Below the pieces are notes generated by a model. The model was not told the DNA's origin, made no database searches, and saw nothing but the letters and a program-made list of their open reading frames with translations. The position numbers and the translations under genes were made by a program. DNA of 64,000 bases from Isoetes taiwanensis (Eukaryota > Streptophyta > Lycopodiopsida > Isoetales > Isoetaceae), in assembly GCA_021234155.1 (NCBI GenBank), contig JAJEKV010000577.1, positions 1-64,000 on the forward strand. The letters are read 5' to 3'. Each line of letters begins with the position of its first letter. Within the stretch, counting starts at the first letter, position 1. This document shows positions 10,970 to 21,694 of this stretch, one piece after another.

Positions 10970-12120
10970 TACTGGAAGCATTTATTCTGTGATATGCATG
11001 CCATTGTATCTAAATTCGTGTTCTTTAAATCATGCTGCCCCTCCAGAAACAAGTTCTGATGCTCTTTTTGCGTCGTTGCCCTAATCTTTTAAGCAAAGTT
11101 CTTGAATTAATCTTTTAAGCAGAGATCTTGAATCTTATTGCATTTTTAGCCCTGCAGAATCTTCTGTCGCCTCTGTCGGGGTTTGCTTCCTTTTTCTTAG
11201 ATGGACAGATGCCTATTTTGGCTGTTTTCCTTTTTGGATTACAACCAATTTTTCTATAGAGGGATGTCTATTTCTTCTTTTTCCCTTTTTCTTCAAGTCT
11301 TGATCACGGCCTAAGTTTAATTTTTATAGCATTTTTATTTGGCAATAAAAGGTGTTCTTAACTAAGCCTCTGCGCCATTGTGAAAGAGAGAAGCCGGCTA
11401 TCCTTGAAGGTAAGTTCTTGCTTTCTATACTTTGGCAGCAATTGAGGTACACATGCATTTTTATTAATTACCATTAAGTTTTAATCTTTCATGTGCCTCG
11501 GTCTTACTATTTTAATTAGGTTGAGATACATCAAAACGAAAGCCAATGTGGCGAAGATGGATCAATATTTAACTACAGAAGAAAATATCTTCCAACAAGA
11601 CAGGTTAGCCCCTGGTGCCGTACAGCCGTGAAAACATGATAGCAATGTAGTAGTAACATATGATTTGAGAGCAGTTTGAAAAGTAAAACTGACATGCTCC
11701 TAATATCTGGAAGCATCAGTAGCACATTTTACTGTCTCATTTGACACTTCATGGTCAGATCTATGATTTCTTATGCAGGTTGACAGATCGTGTCTAAAGT
11801 TGTTGCATATCGTAAAACACCTTATGTTTATATCGACCATCATTTCATTCTCATGGAAATGGCACATTCCTCTTGGTTCGCCTTGGTAGAAGAGAACAAG
11901 TTATAGCTCAATTTACACATACAGCTCTATGTGCAGATTAGCCACACAATATATACAAGTAAGTTTAGCAGACTTTTGTGTTCCCATGCTATATTGATTT
12001 AGAAATCTAAGTAGCCTTACTGGCGTTTATAGCTTGATAGTACATGCTCTTATTCCTTCCCACATGATTTAGTTCATTTCTTTTGAATTTGTCTTGGTTT
12101 AAATTTATGTTCTTCCTTTG
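10970..12120. other. Non-coding tract downstream of LURP-one-like exon
   Basis: T-rich sequence with several possible splice signals but no recognisable coding exon. It may be an intron of the gene begun at 10736, or flanking DNA. Short segments at 11350-11410 and 11520-11610 are less AT-rich, but their translations match nothing I know. Confidence 0.4.
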
Positions 12121-12231
12121 CTTACTGCCTGTTTATCTCGAGATTGGACGGTCCACTTGTGATGCGTTTATTTTGTTGAGTGCGGGGTAAAGTTTCAGAT
12201 TGTATCATCCATAGTAGGACAATCCGGCACC

Positions 12232-12660
12232 TTGCCACATGCATTATCAAAGGCGAGATCGGTAGCGTCAAAGTACCCTTCCTCACATGGCGTGCAAAAT
12301 AACCATGCGACAATGATGAAGCGGTGCAAGATATACTGGATGAGTAAGAGCCTAAGCGCCAACACACGAAGAAAGGATATTTTTCTGTTTGGTATTAGGT
12401 GCATCAAGCCGACGCATTTCAAGATCTACAGGAGTTATATAGGGCTTAACATGAATAGGCTTGTGCTCGGCAAAAATGGACATGGACTCGATTCGCATTT
12501 GACCGAGTTATTTATAACTGGTCCATCAACAAATGCACAGGAAGGTGGTCTTGATCGAGGCAAAGTAGCAACCACAGTGGAAAGGGCCTTACATTGTAGT
12601 AGCGAGGGAAACATACCCTCGCGGCTAAAAGAAATGCAACTTCATAGCCATAACAGGTAA
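12232..12660 (+). CDS. Unassigned open frame of 142 codons
   Basis: Begins MPHALSKARSVASKYPS and is rich in basic residues, Ser and His. It has no signal peptide, membrane segment or known motif. The opposite strand is also open over much of it, which weakens the case for coding. The downstream end (WKGPY in another frame) faintly recalls retrotransposon integrase tails. It may be a degraded transposon or a chance frame. Confidence 0.2.
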   Translation: MPHALSKARSVASKYPSSHGVQNNHATMMKRCKIYWMSKSLSANTRRKDIFLFGIRCIKPTHFKIYRSYIGLNMNRLVLGKNGHGLDSHLTELFITGPSTNAQEGGLDRGKVATTVERALHCSSEGNIPSRLKEMQLHSHNR

Positions 12661-12952
12661 GAAATCTATTAGGGTGCACAGGTAACGTTGCATGCATTGC
12701 ATGTTTGTTATCATTTGTACTCTTGTAACATAGATATGACTGCTGTACGTACTATGTACGATAGCATTTACAATTACAATATAGCATCCTGCCAGCTAAC
12801 GCAGAAGTCTCAGTGGCATAACATCCGAACATAGACTTTGCACCTTTGCATGTTGCTCTGGAATTCCAGACATTCTAGTTTGAAATGCGGCACGTAAATT
12901 ATGATATTCCTTGCATTTTCTCTGTAGACCCCATCTCTGTATACAAGCAAAA

Positions 12953-13083
12953 ACCAAGCGTGCAACCCTCCTTGCAATTTTAGGCTATCCACGTAGCAAC
13001 TACATGTCACCAGAATCTAATGTGGCAATAGCTATCACCATTAGATCTTCATTTTGCAAGATCTAGGACTATGAAAATTAGAA
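12953..13083 (+). repeat. Promoter-like block, copy 2
   Basis: Near-identical to 10377-10505, from CCAAGCGTGCAACCCTCC through GACTATGAAAATTAGAA. The small differences are CCACG for CCCGCG and a few single-base changes. No pyrimidine-rich leader or exon follows, so it looks like a duplicated regulatory fragment without its gene. Confidence 0.85.
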
Positions 13084-13089
13084 TTTCAC

Positions 13090-13780
13090 ATTAGAATCTT
13101 GTATTTTGCTGAATGGCTGGAGTTACAACATGTAGATATGTTTGTTTGGGGGATAAGTGCAGGTTGTCAAGTTGTAGATACTATTTGCAATTTAGTTAGC
13201 ATCCATAAAATTGGAGTTCCTCCTTTGGTGATATATGAAAATGAAGTGCCCAAATTCTGTATCGTGGAAATCATTCATGCCTCCTCAACTCCTCTAATAG
13301 TCAAAACAAACGTTGTCCATAATAACCACAGAGTTCACAAATGTTCCTGAATCTATAAAAACCATACAAATTGTTGATTTCTTAAATGTGCCAAAAACAT
13401 AAATTTGTAAGAGAACTTCAAGAAAATATATGTTGCTACTTAGTTAAATACGATCAAAAGTCTTGACAAAATTGTTCATTTAAAGAAACGTACAATGATA
13501 CATCATGGTTTATTGCAATTTCAATGCATTGTCTAAGGACATAGGCCGAGTGCATTCATCAACATGCATGAAAATAAAAACAAAATTAAAAAAATTACAT
13601 AAACCTTCACAATACCACCACGGAGGGCTACAATCTCACATCGGCCTTTCAAAACTAGGAAATCTTTGGTACCTCAAAAAATGGGGGCATCATCTAAAGT
13701 ATTCAATTTATATCACTTTGACCTAATTTGGCTTTGAAATGGTACAAAAATATGTACTACCGAGCCCCTACCGAGCCTCT
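13090..13780. other. Intergenic tract between promoter-like copies
   Basis: Holds a plus-strand frame of 83 codons (13099-13350) and one of 73 codons (13505-13726), neither with recognisable motifs. No supported gene. Confidence 0.45.
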
Positions 13781-13784
13781 GACC

Positions 13785-13985
13785 TTTCACGAAATTCTAA
13801 GCTATCCACGTGTCATTTCCACCTCAAAGCAAAATCTGAGATGGCATGCAAATATACCATTAGATCTAAGCTTTTTCTCATCCACGGTCACGAAAATTAG
13901 AAAAGCCCTAGAAATTGGAGAACGGGATAGGAAGGGACGTCGATCCACCTCTGTCATAGCTCTTCATCGATCCCCCTTTCGTCAT
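13785..13985 (+). promoter_or_regulatory. Promoter-like block, diverged copy 3, with G-box
   Basis: Shares the order of motifs of copies 1 and 2: TCTAAGCTATCCACGTGTCA, ACCATTAGATCTAAG and GAAAATTAGAAAAGCCCTAG. Here the block contains a perfect CACGTG G-box (about 13807-13812) where copies 1 and 2 have changed it to CGCGTAG and CACGTAG. A TC-rich segment follows (13945-14030). No recognisable exon follows within 500 bp. Confidence 0.45.
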
Positions 13986-14059
13986 AGCGAAGCTACACCC
14001 CATTGTCCATCTTCTTGTTTCCCTAATTTCTTCTTGTGGTTCGTGATGTCATGATTTAC

Positions 14060-16230
14060 ATCACCTATTTTGTTGTCGTTTAGCATATATGCTTCATTTC
14101 AGGCTTTGTGTAGTTTTCTAGGTTAAAAGTCTTTGCAAAGGGGCGTTTCTTTCAATCCGATTTCTTGCTTGCCGCATGCTCTATATCTGTATTGAGGGTT
14201 ACAGCGTCGAAAATCATGCTTTCACAAAGCTCATTCGCTTACGAGAAGAAATCGAGGGAAGCTTTCTAGATTATGTGAAGAAACTAGGAAGCCTCCTATG
14301 GAGATTTTGACGAGCTTCTTGTCGATCACGGACTAGTTCTATTTGTGCTTGGAAAACTTGTGCAAGTGCTCTATTCAAGTTCTCAAGGAAGACACGTTTT
14401 AAGATATCAATATTTCTTTGGAGTGCAGAGTGTTCAAGATCTCGAGGGGAAGACACGTTTTAAGATAACCTGTTGGGACTAGGACTATTATGGTTGATTT
14501 TCAGAACGAAATTGAGATGCCCGTTGACGAATTTGTGCTCATGCTTTCGTGAATTCATACAAGTCTGCGCGCAAGCTATCTTTTACGGTATGTATGTGGA
14601 TTTCGTAATTTTACTTAATGATAAAAGGAATTACCATGTAATTTAGGATGTGAAAATCCATTGAAACTAAGGAAATATTTGTTAGCATGATGATAGTCAT
14701 AAGTTGGTTTCAATTTTCACATCTATGTTCTAAATGCTAATTGTCCATGATCTAGATTATTGAATCATTATGGCTCTTAGTCCCTTTCAAATTTAGCCTA
14801 TGCTAGTAGCTAGTGACATCATAAATGCAGCCTCCTCAAGAGTTGAAATTTCCTTGTGAGTTCATTGTATAATCGGGTGCGCAATTGCAGATCCGAGGAG
14901 TAATTGTATCACTCATAATACTTTTCTTTGTTACGCACGGTCTACGCTAGGTTAATGGCGCAGTATTCATTTACCCAATCTGCCAAGTTATTACTTGCAA
15001 TATTCCATTTTGTACCAAGCGCAGCGTAGTTTGTTAATAGTAGTGTCACGTGCTTGTTATTGTGACTATAATACCTATGGTCCCCGCTATGGTGATTCCG
15101 ATCTTAAAAGGATCTCTTGTATTCCGTGCTCAAATATTTTGAAAAGGTCCCTTTACTTATCGGTACATTCTTAGCCCATTGGCATGTTTGGATTCTCTTT
15201 CATGCTCGGAATTAGAATATACTCCTTTATCCACGAATTCCAAGTAGGAATCAGTCTACTATCAATCTTCTATGTTTATTCCTTCTTATGTAATATGCGT
15301 AAAATCCTTCAATAGTTTCTTACCCATCCAATTTGTATTTGGCCTTCTGCAACCAAAGTGGCAGAATGTTTAGCTTTGGTTTTCAATTTCCATGCTTGTA
15401 AGTTGAACAATTTGCACCACAAATGTTGCTTAGGTAAATGACGAGGATGAGAAAATAGAACTATCGACACATTTGATCGCTATAGCTATTTTAGTTATTC
15501 CACAATTTTCAGCCATTCTGCGCATTTAAAATGTTGATACCTATCATTACATAATTTTTCAGGTCATTCTGCATTCAAAAAGTTGATACCTTTGTGGACT
15601 AACATTTTATTTCTAGACCTTGGAAGGTAACATTAGAAATAGTTGCAATGGAGAAGTTTGCTAACTCTCATAAGTAGTTCCAAAAGGAAGATTCGTGCGA
15701 GCTCATTTCTAGCTAATCCTCAAATTTCTTAGAGCCTTGGTTAGCAAAAAAGAATATTGCATTCCATTTGGCCCCTGGATACTGGTTTGGCTTAGGACGG
15801 ATAAAATTTTAAAAGCCCTTTCCGATTCAAGTTTTTCGTCATTTGTCCTATAGTGCTTATGGTCTAGACAAATAAAAATTTGAAGCCATTTCTGATTTAA
15901 GTATTTTGTTCATATGGTCCTAGAACAATGGACAAATAAAATATATTCTATTTAATACTCCAAGATGTGGAATTGGTTGGTGATCATCAGTCTCTAAATT
16001 AAACACTCTATTTATATGCAAGCTTTTAAAGGAGTGCCCCATCGCCGCTGCATGTCATTATCGACCTGCGTATGAGCACATAAGCAAGGAGGATGATTTG
16101 AATTTTGTATTTCCATCTTTTGTTGTAGTCCTTGCAACACTATAAAAACTGAAGAGCTTGTGGCAAAGCTATCATATGAAATTGCACTAGAGATTGGTAA
16201 ACAAGGCTATTATCCCACTAATTTACTAAC
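14060..16230. other. Intergenic tract with small local duplications
   Basis: No gene is recognised in 2.2 kb. Small tandem duplications occur. A unit of about 60 bp ends GAAGACACGTTTTAAGATA at 14389 and again at 14449. Two similar copies of a CATTCTGC...GTTGATACC block lie at 15510-15595. Two similar copies of a GACAAATAAAA...AGCC block lie at 15790-15930. The sequence is consistent with ageing transposon remains. Confidence 0.5.
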
Positions 16231-16234
16231 TTAC

Positions 16235-16924
16235 AATTCTAGAATGGGACTCGCAAGAAACCAACAAACCGCCCGATAGATAGGCTTCTCATTCATCTCG
16301 CCAGATTTTCTACAATGGTGGATAAGGTGGGACGCGACACATGCGACTACCCACTAAAAATAAAAGGAAAAATCCAATTATATCATTTGGACCCCAAAAC
16401 AAATACAATGCTAATAGATGAGTGGTTGATGTACTCGCCGAAGCTTATCACCGGGATTAAAAACCTCGCCCTTTCGGTTTTCGAGGAAAAACCCTAGTGA
16501 TAAGCCTTCGCAAGGGGCTTAGACAAACGTAAGGCATAGAATCGCCTCCCAAAACCCCCCGCATGGAGAAGTTCTAAAACGGATGCCGCCAACCTGCACC
16601 TGCACATCACCAACACAACAAACCAGAAACATACCAAAGAATAGCATCACCCAAATGGGTGGAAAAGCATCACCCAAATGGGTGGAAAACATGATAAAAC
16701 GTGAACTTGTACAAAATACAATAAACAAAGAAGGGGGGGAGGGTGGGTTCAAAGAGAATAAGGTATGCTGAGAGAAGAGGAAGTACCATGAGACGTGGAT
16801 GCGTAAACGCTACCGGAAATAGCTTAACTCCCAACCCAAAACGCATGCGCCGCTGCATGCATGCATGACATGCATGCTCGTCCCCATTCTAGAATGGCGA
16901 TCCGATGTGTCTGATCGATGGCGT
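16235..16924 (-). repeat. Palindrome-bearing repeat, copy E3 (inverted partner of E2)
   Basis: Reverse complement of 2866-3520. It shows the same order: AATTCTAGAATGGGACTCGC end, hairpin (16437-16511), AGAATAAGG and GAGAAGAGGAAG segment, GCATGCATG run, and palindrome CCATTCTAGAATGG (16884-16897). Two copies of CATCACCCAAATGGGTGGAAAA sit in tandem here (about 16646-16689) and are absent in E2. The frames at 16519-16858 are chance readings. Confidence 0.8.
16437..16511. repeat. Hairpin of repeat copy E3
   Basis: Arms GCCGAAGCTTATCACC (16437-16452) and TAGTGATAAGCCTTCGC (16495-16511) enclose TCGGTTTTCGAGGAAAAACC. This is the counterpart of the hairpin at 3247-3325. Confidence 0.75.
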
Positions 16925-16929
16925 ATTAT

Positions 16930-17880
16930 ATCTAAAAATTTGCAAATGCTTCATGTTGTGCAAAAAATACTAAAATCATAAACGGACTCACCAAAGATGT
17001 CCAATCACTCTTTTCATTACTACCATATTGTATTGTCACTCTTCTCATATATTGCATTACATGAAAAGTTCTCGCTATGTTGTAGTGCATTGTACAAAAT
17101 TTCCCTAATCTGATTTGCATCCGAATGATTTACAATGTTTGTATTTGTCTCATGAATGCATGTCTTACTTTTCTCTACCTCAAGTTTGACTTCCACATTT
17201 GGATGAACGATGTGGATGAAGTTAAAAAGCCCTTTTAAAGATGTTTATACTTAAAAAGACATCATTGTGAAGATGAATCATTGGCAAGGTTCACCGGTTT
17301 TAAGGAGCAAAGCAGATCTATTACATGCAACAAAAAGCAACAAGTCATGTCTGATTCTCAAGGATGCCTGTACATGAACAAGGAAAAGAAGCAATTAAGT
17401 AAGCCCTATAGTGTAGTTCTTAGCAAAAGAGTGCATTGAAAATGAAGCTCAAGAACATGGAGCAATGCTTGACTTTTATGTTTCTATTTGCCAGGAACAT
17501 GGAGCAACAATATTGGGCTAATCTTGACTTTCAAAACCCAAAATGAATTGTTCATAACAACTAATTCAATTTAAATGATGCAAATTAAGTCGTGCCAATT
17601 CCCCTCTCTTTTAAGCCATACATTTATAGACCCTTTGATTATAAATAGAAACTTGCTTGTTTGTAAATGATTAATTGTCAATATACTTTTCAAACCTCTC
17701 GAAAGTCTATAGATGAATAAAAAGGTGAAGAAAGACAAGCAATCCGCAAGGATTGGAAGAATAGGTTCCATGATATGACAAGTTACATAATTTGGTAACT
17801 TGTCTAATTTTATCTTATTGAATGTCTCCTTGAAGTTTTATATGAATCACTAAATACTTGCAAAAGCGGTATGTCCATTG
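16930..17880. other. Intergenic tract, no gene seen
   Basis: AT-rich, with short frames only. It probably includes flanking or LTR sequence of the minus-strand Copia that begins at about 17880, but no LTR boundary could be fixed. Confidence 0.45.
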
Positions 17881-18184
17881 CTTGACCTTGCTCAAGAGGC
17901 AATATCGGGACACCACGGCACATTATTCCCTGAAGTCCTGAGCGGGAATAATATCGTAACTGCTCATACGAGCAACCGGGCGTAATGCAAGTTGTTTAGT
18001 GAAGCCATCCGCTGCTTGATCTGAGGTAGAACAGTAGGATAATGTAAGCATACCATTATCAATTTGTTCCCTTTATAAAACATAGTTTAATGTCAAGATG
18101 TTTAATCAGAACGCCATTGATAATCCTTGACATGTAACACCGCACCATTTGTTTATCACAAAATAGAAGTGCGTGCTTTGTTAA

Positions 18185-20839
18185 CACTAGACTGGTCCCA
18201 TGATGGACCATTAAAGGGCATTTTGAAGGTTTACAAAAAAATCATATAAAATCAAGGGCACAAAAATTGGCCAAAGCCTTTCTAGAAGTTCATATATGGC
18301 GCTTATGGCTCACATAAAAAATACACAAAAATATATCAGCTCCCGTTCTTGTGAGTTATGCACTAGCAAACCCAAAGGGTGTCAAGTACCAAAAGCTTCA
18401 TGTTCACACAAAGTAAAACTGTCTTAACGAAAAAATTTTTTTAATTTTTTGGCTATAATGTGATTTTTCTACACGAGATATAGAGCAAGACACAAAAATT
18501 GCATCTCAATCCGAAGTCCGCGGAAGGAAGATATAGCCATTCAAACATGACAGGTCGAGCTGTCTTACGCTTTGAGAACCAAGATTGGTTCCGTAAAGCG
18601 ATTGTGGTATAAAAACAACAACTTTTGGAAGGAGATAAATTTTGAGCTCAAATTTGGCATATAAGTAGTTCACGAGGTCCTCCATCCTAGAAAAATGTTT
18701 GTTGAGTTTGAATTTGATGTTTTGACTTTTACTTCTAATTTTAATTTTAGGGAATTTATACAAATGGGTAACATTGATACATATGACTCTAGGTTGTCCT
18801 CCAAAAATCACATTATGAAAGTTTATAAGAATATGAAACCAATGCAAAAACAAGCTTTCGTGAAAAAGAGTAAAAGACATGGTAAATAAAAATAAAAAAG
18901 CGATTTACATGCACTGCCCATTCTTACTGGTCCATAGTCCATTTAAAAATCAATAATATACTTATGTTAGTCCATCTCACGTTGAGTTTTGGGACATGAG
19001 TAGCTCCTGAACCACTTTGTTCACAAAAATATCGTTGGTCATTATCTTGAGGATTGTATTAAAATAAATAGCATCAATTATATTATGTCTTCCATGTTTA
19101 TTCTAGATTTATGCCTTAAAGGTGTGACTTTACAAAAATCACATCCTCAAGTATCTCATATCAAGAAACAAATGCAAAAGAACCAAGGAAAATATGAAAA
19201 ACTTTTTCTATAAAACATCAAGATAGCTATCTGCCAAGTCCGATTCTGTGTACCATCATTGGTCCAAATGATTGAAAGTTTAAAAATCAATAATGGCATC
19301 ACTTTAATCAATTTTGATCTCAACTTTTCGTGATATAGTTTACTTGTATGATTCTCAGAGGAGAAAATTAGTTGACTATGTGAGCTTGCGTAATTTAAGG
19401 GTAAAATTGAAGCACAAAGAATTGAGAATTTATGAGGTACTTATGACCAATTGAACCTACATGGACCTCCACTTACACCTTTCAAAAATCATGTGATCGA
19501 AGCTAAAAAGCCATAGTATCATTCTATGGGGCAAAATGGATAAGGCTAGTGAGAGATATATGCTCTATACAATTGGTCTCATGGACCATAAATGGTGATG
19601 CATGCTTATATAAATTAAAACCTTAGAAATAACATGTTACTTTAACATGCAACTAGAGATTTATATTGCCAAGAAAGGTATGCATCCATGAAAATATAAT
19701 ATACATGAAAGATAACCTACATGTAACATTATTCTACTTAGATGACAATGCTTTTATAGCAAAGAACACAGGATATAAAGTTTATGCTAGTAAGAAATAA
19801 ACAGATTTCTTTGTATTTTTTTTTTCAATAAGGACATACAACCTATAGAAGAGATCTCCATATAAGTCAATGTTCACATTTTCAACTATTTTATAGGCTT
19901 ATATGGGGAAAGGTAGTGTCTCTTCCATGAACTAAAGAACCATACATATAATGTCATATGGTCTAATTACATATTGTCATGGCTAAACTTCACAACATTC
20001 ACTTAATTCATCAATAAACATCACTAAATATGACCATTGTGGAGTTTTGGAGCTATAATTGTGGAGTTAACTCAACTTTTTATACTCTAATGTGTTAATC
20101 CCGCAGCTTGTACATCATGTTTTAATCCCAAAATTGCATGGTTACACTCTAGTTACCCTATATGTAAGTTGATAAGAGTTATATTCTATGTAGATATAAG
20201 TAGAATGCATCACTTATTACGCTCATGGTATTATGGATGGTTGTTATTTGAGCATTTTAACATATACTTGTGTCCGAATTACGTGATCGTAGATTCTTTT
20301 AGTAAATTGTGAGGTTAACATGACTTATGAACACTCCAAAAAATCATGAGACTATAGCTCGTATAGTTAGCAACTCATGGCCACAAGAATTAAGTTAAAA
20401 CTTGTAATAATAGAGAGAAATAATTCTCGAACCTCAAGCGACTTTTTGACCAAAATAGGTTTTGGCTTCCACCAATGTCAGGATGATAGCAAGAAAACAT
20501 GGGAACATAAAACTCAATGTGTTCTATGATAAATGAGGCAAATACCTTCAACTTTAGCAAGGTTTAGGTCACTTTATGCTAGAAAATTTGAAGAAGGCAG
20601 TTCGGATCAAAAGTGGTAAAACCGCCAAATTCTCTAATATTTGAGCAATCACCACAAGGTAGAGGTGACCCCATTGGTCTTGAAATTCTCGTGAGGTTAT
20701 TAAGAAACAAGTGAAGACTCAAATGGTGGTGGTATAGTTCAAAATCAAATTTCTGTTATGAGTTACATGGGTTTAAGTGGCAAAGGTCATGTGGGCTTTT
20801 AAGTCCATGGATCGAGAATGGTTCAGAGGCAGTCTAGTG
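18185..20839. mobile_element. Non-autonomous CACTA-like DNA transposon inside Copia
   Basis: 2,655 bp beginning CACTAGACTGG and ending CAGTCTAGTG, a 10-bp terminal inverted repeat. Subterminal sequences are also similar in inverted orientation (ATGGACCATTAAAGGGC against CATGGACTTAAAAGCCC). TTAA flanks both ends (18181-18184 and 20840-20843). Removing the element restores continuous Copia RNase H sequence. No transposase is visible. The longest frames (18506-18880 minus, 18695-18889 plus) overlap antisense and match nothing. CACTA elements normally make 3-bp duplications, so the 4-bp palindromic TTAA leaves the exact boundary or superfamily open. Confidence 0.75.
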
Positions 20840-21694
20840 TTAACACTCCGGATCTTAAATATGGATGGACAATCCACATCAACTCTGAATAGAAACAAGT
20901 GCTTTAAGCTACCTGCCGGTTGTACTTAAACTTGTAGACTCTTGTTTCCTCGACTTTTCCAAGTAATAGGATTACCTCCATAAAAAGAAACATACCCCCG
21001 TAAGACTTTCACGGATGTAATATGCTGTAGATGCCATATCGAATCGGAAAACAAATGAAGCTTTGGATCGGTGACTGCGTTCATAGAAAATCCCTTACCT
21101 TTTTTGTATCACGAAGATAATGCAAGACTCTTTGAGCAAACAACCCGGTGTGGCTTCTTTGGATTATGCATAAATCGTGATAAAACTCCCTCTTGCATAG
21201 ATTATGTGCTGGTCGAAAGTATGAGTGAGATATAATAATGACCCCACTAGCTGTCGATACAAAGTAGCATCTCAGATCTTCTGTGCGACTTCAATTGTGA
21301 GCTTTTGGCCTGGTTCACATGGCGTTAATGCATGATGTCTGATCTGTCATATAAAACTATGCTAGTAACTCTGAAATGTACTTGTTGAGTAAGATGTATA
21401 CCATCTGCTTTTGCCACACACTTCAATCCCCAAACAATAATGCATAAGCGGATCGTAAGCTTCGAAGTTATGCTTAAAGCCAATCCTTTGTTTGTTGAAT
21501 AAGTTGAATGGCATCGCCGATCACAATAGTATCATCCACATACAACAATAGGACAGAAATCATACTATTCTCTGTTTTGAAATAGAGGTTTGGATCTGCT
21601 CCTGATCGCTGATATCCCATTTCAAGAAGAAAAGCATTAATTTTCTGGGTGCCAACATCGTGGTGCTTGTCTCAAACCATAGAGACTCTTCTTG

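Noticed and set aside
18506-18880. 124-codon minus-strand frame in the CACTA-like element as a transposase piece
   Set aside because: No transposase motif is present, and the plus strand is also open over part of it. A chance frame in AT-rich DNA is more likely.
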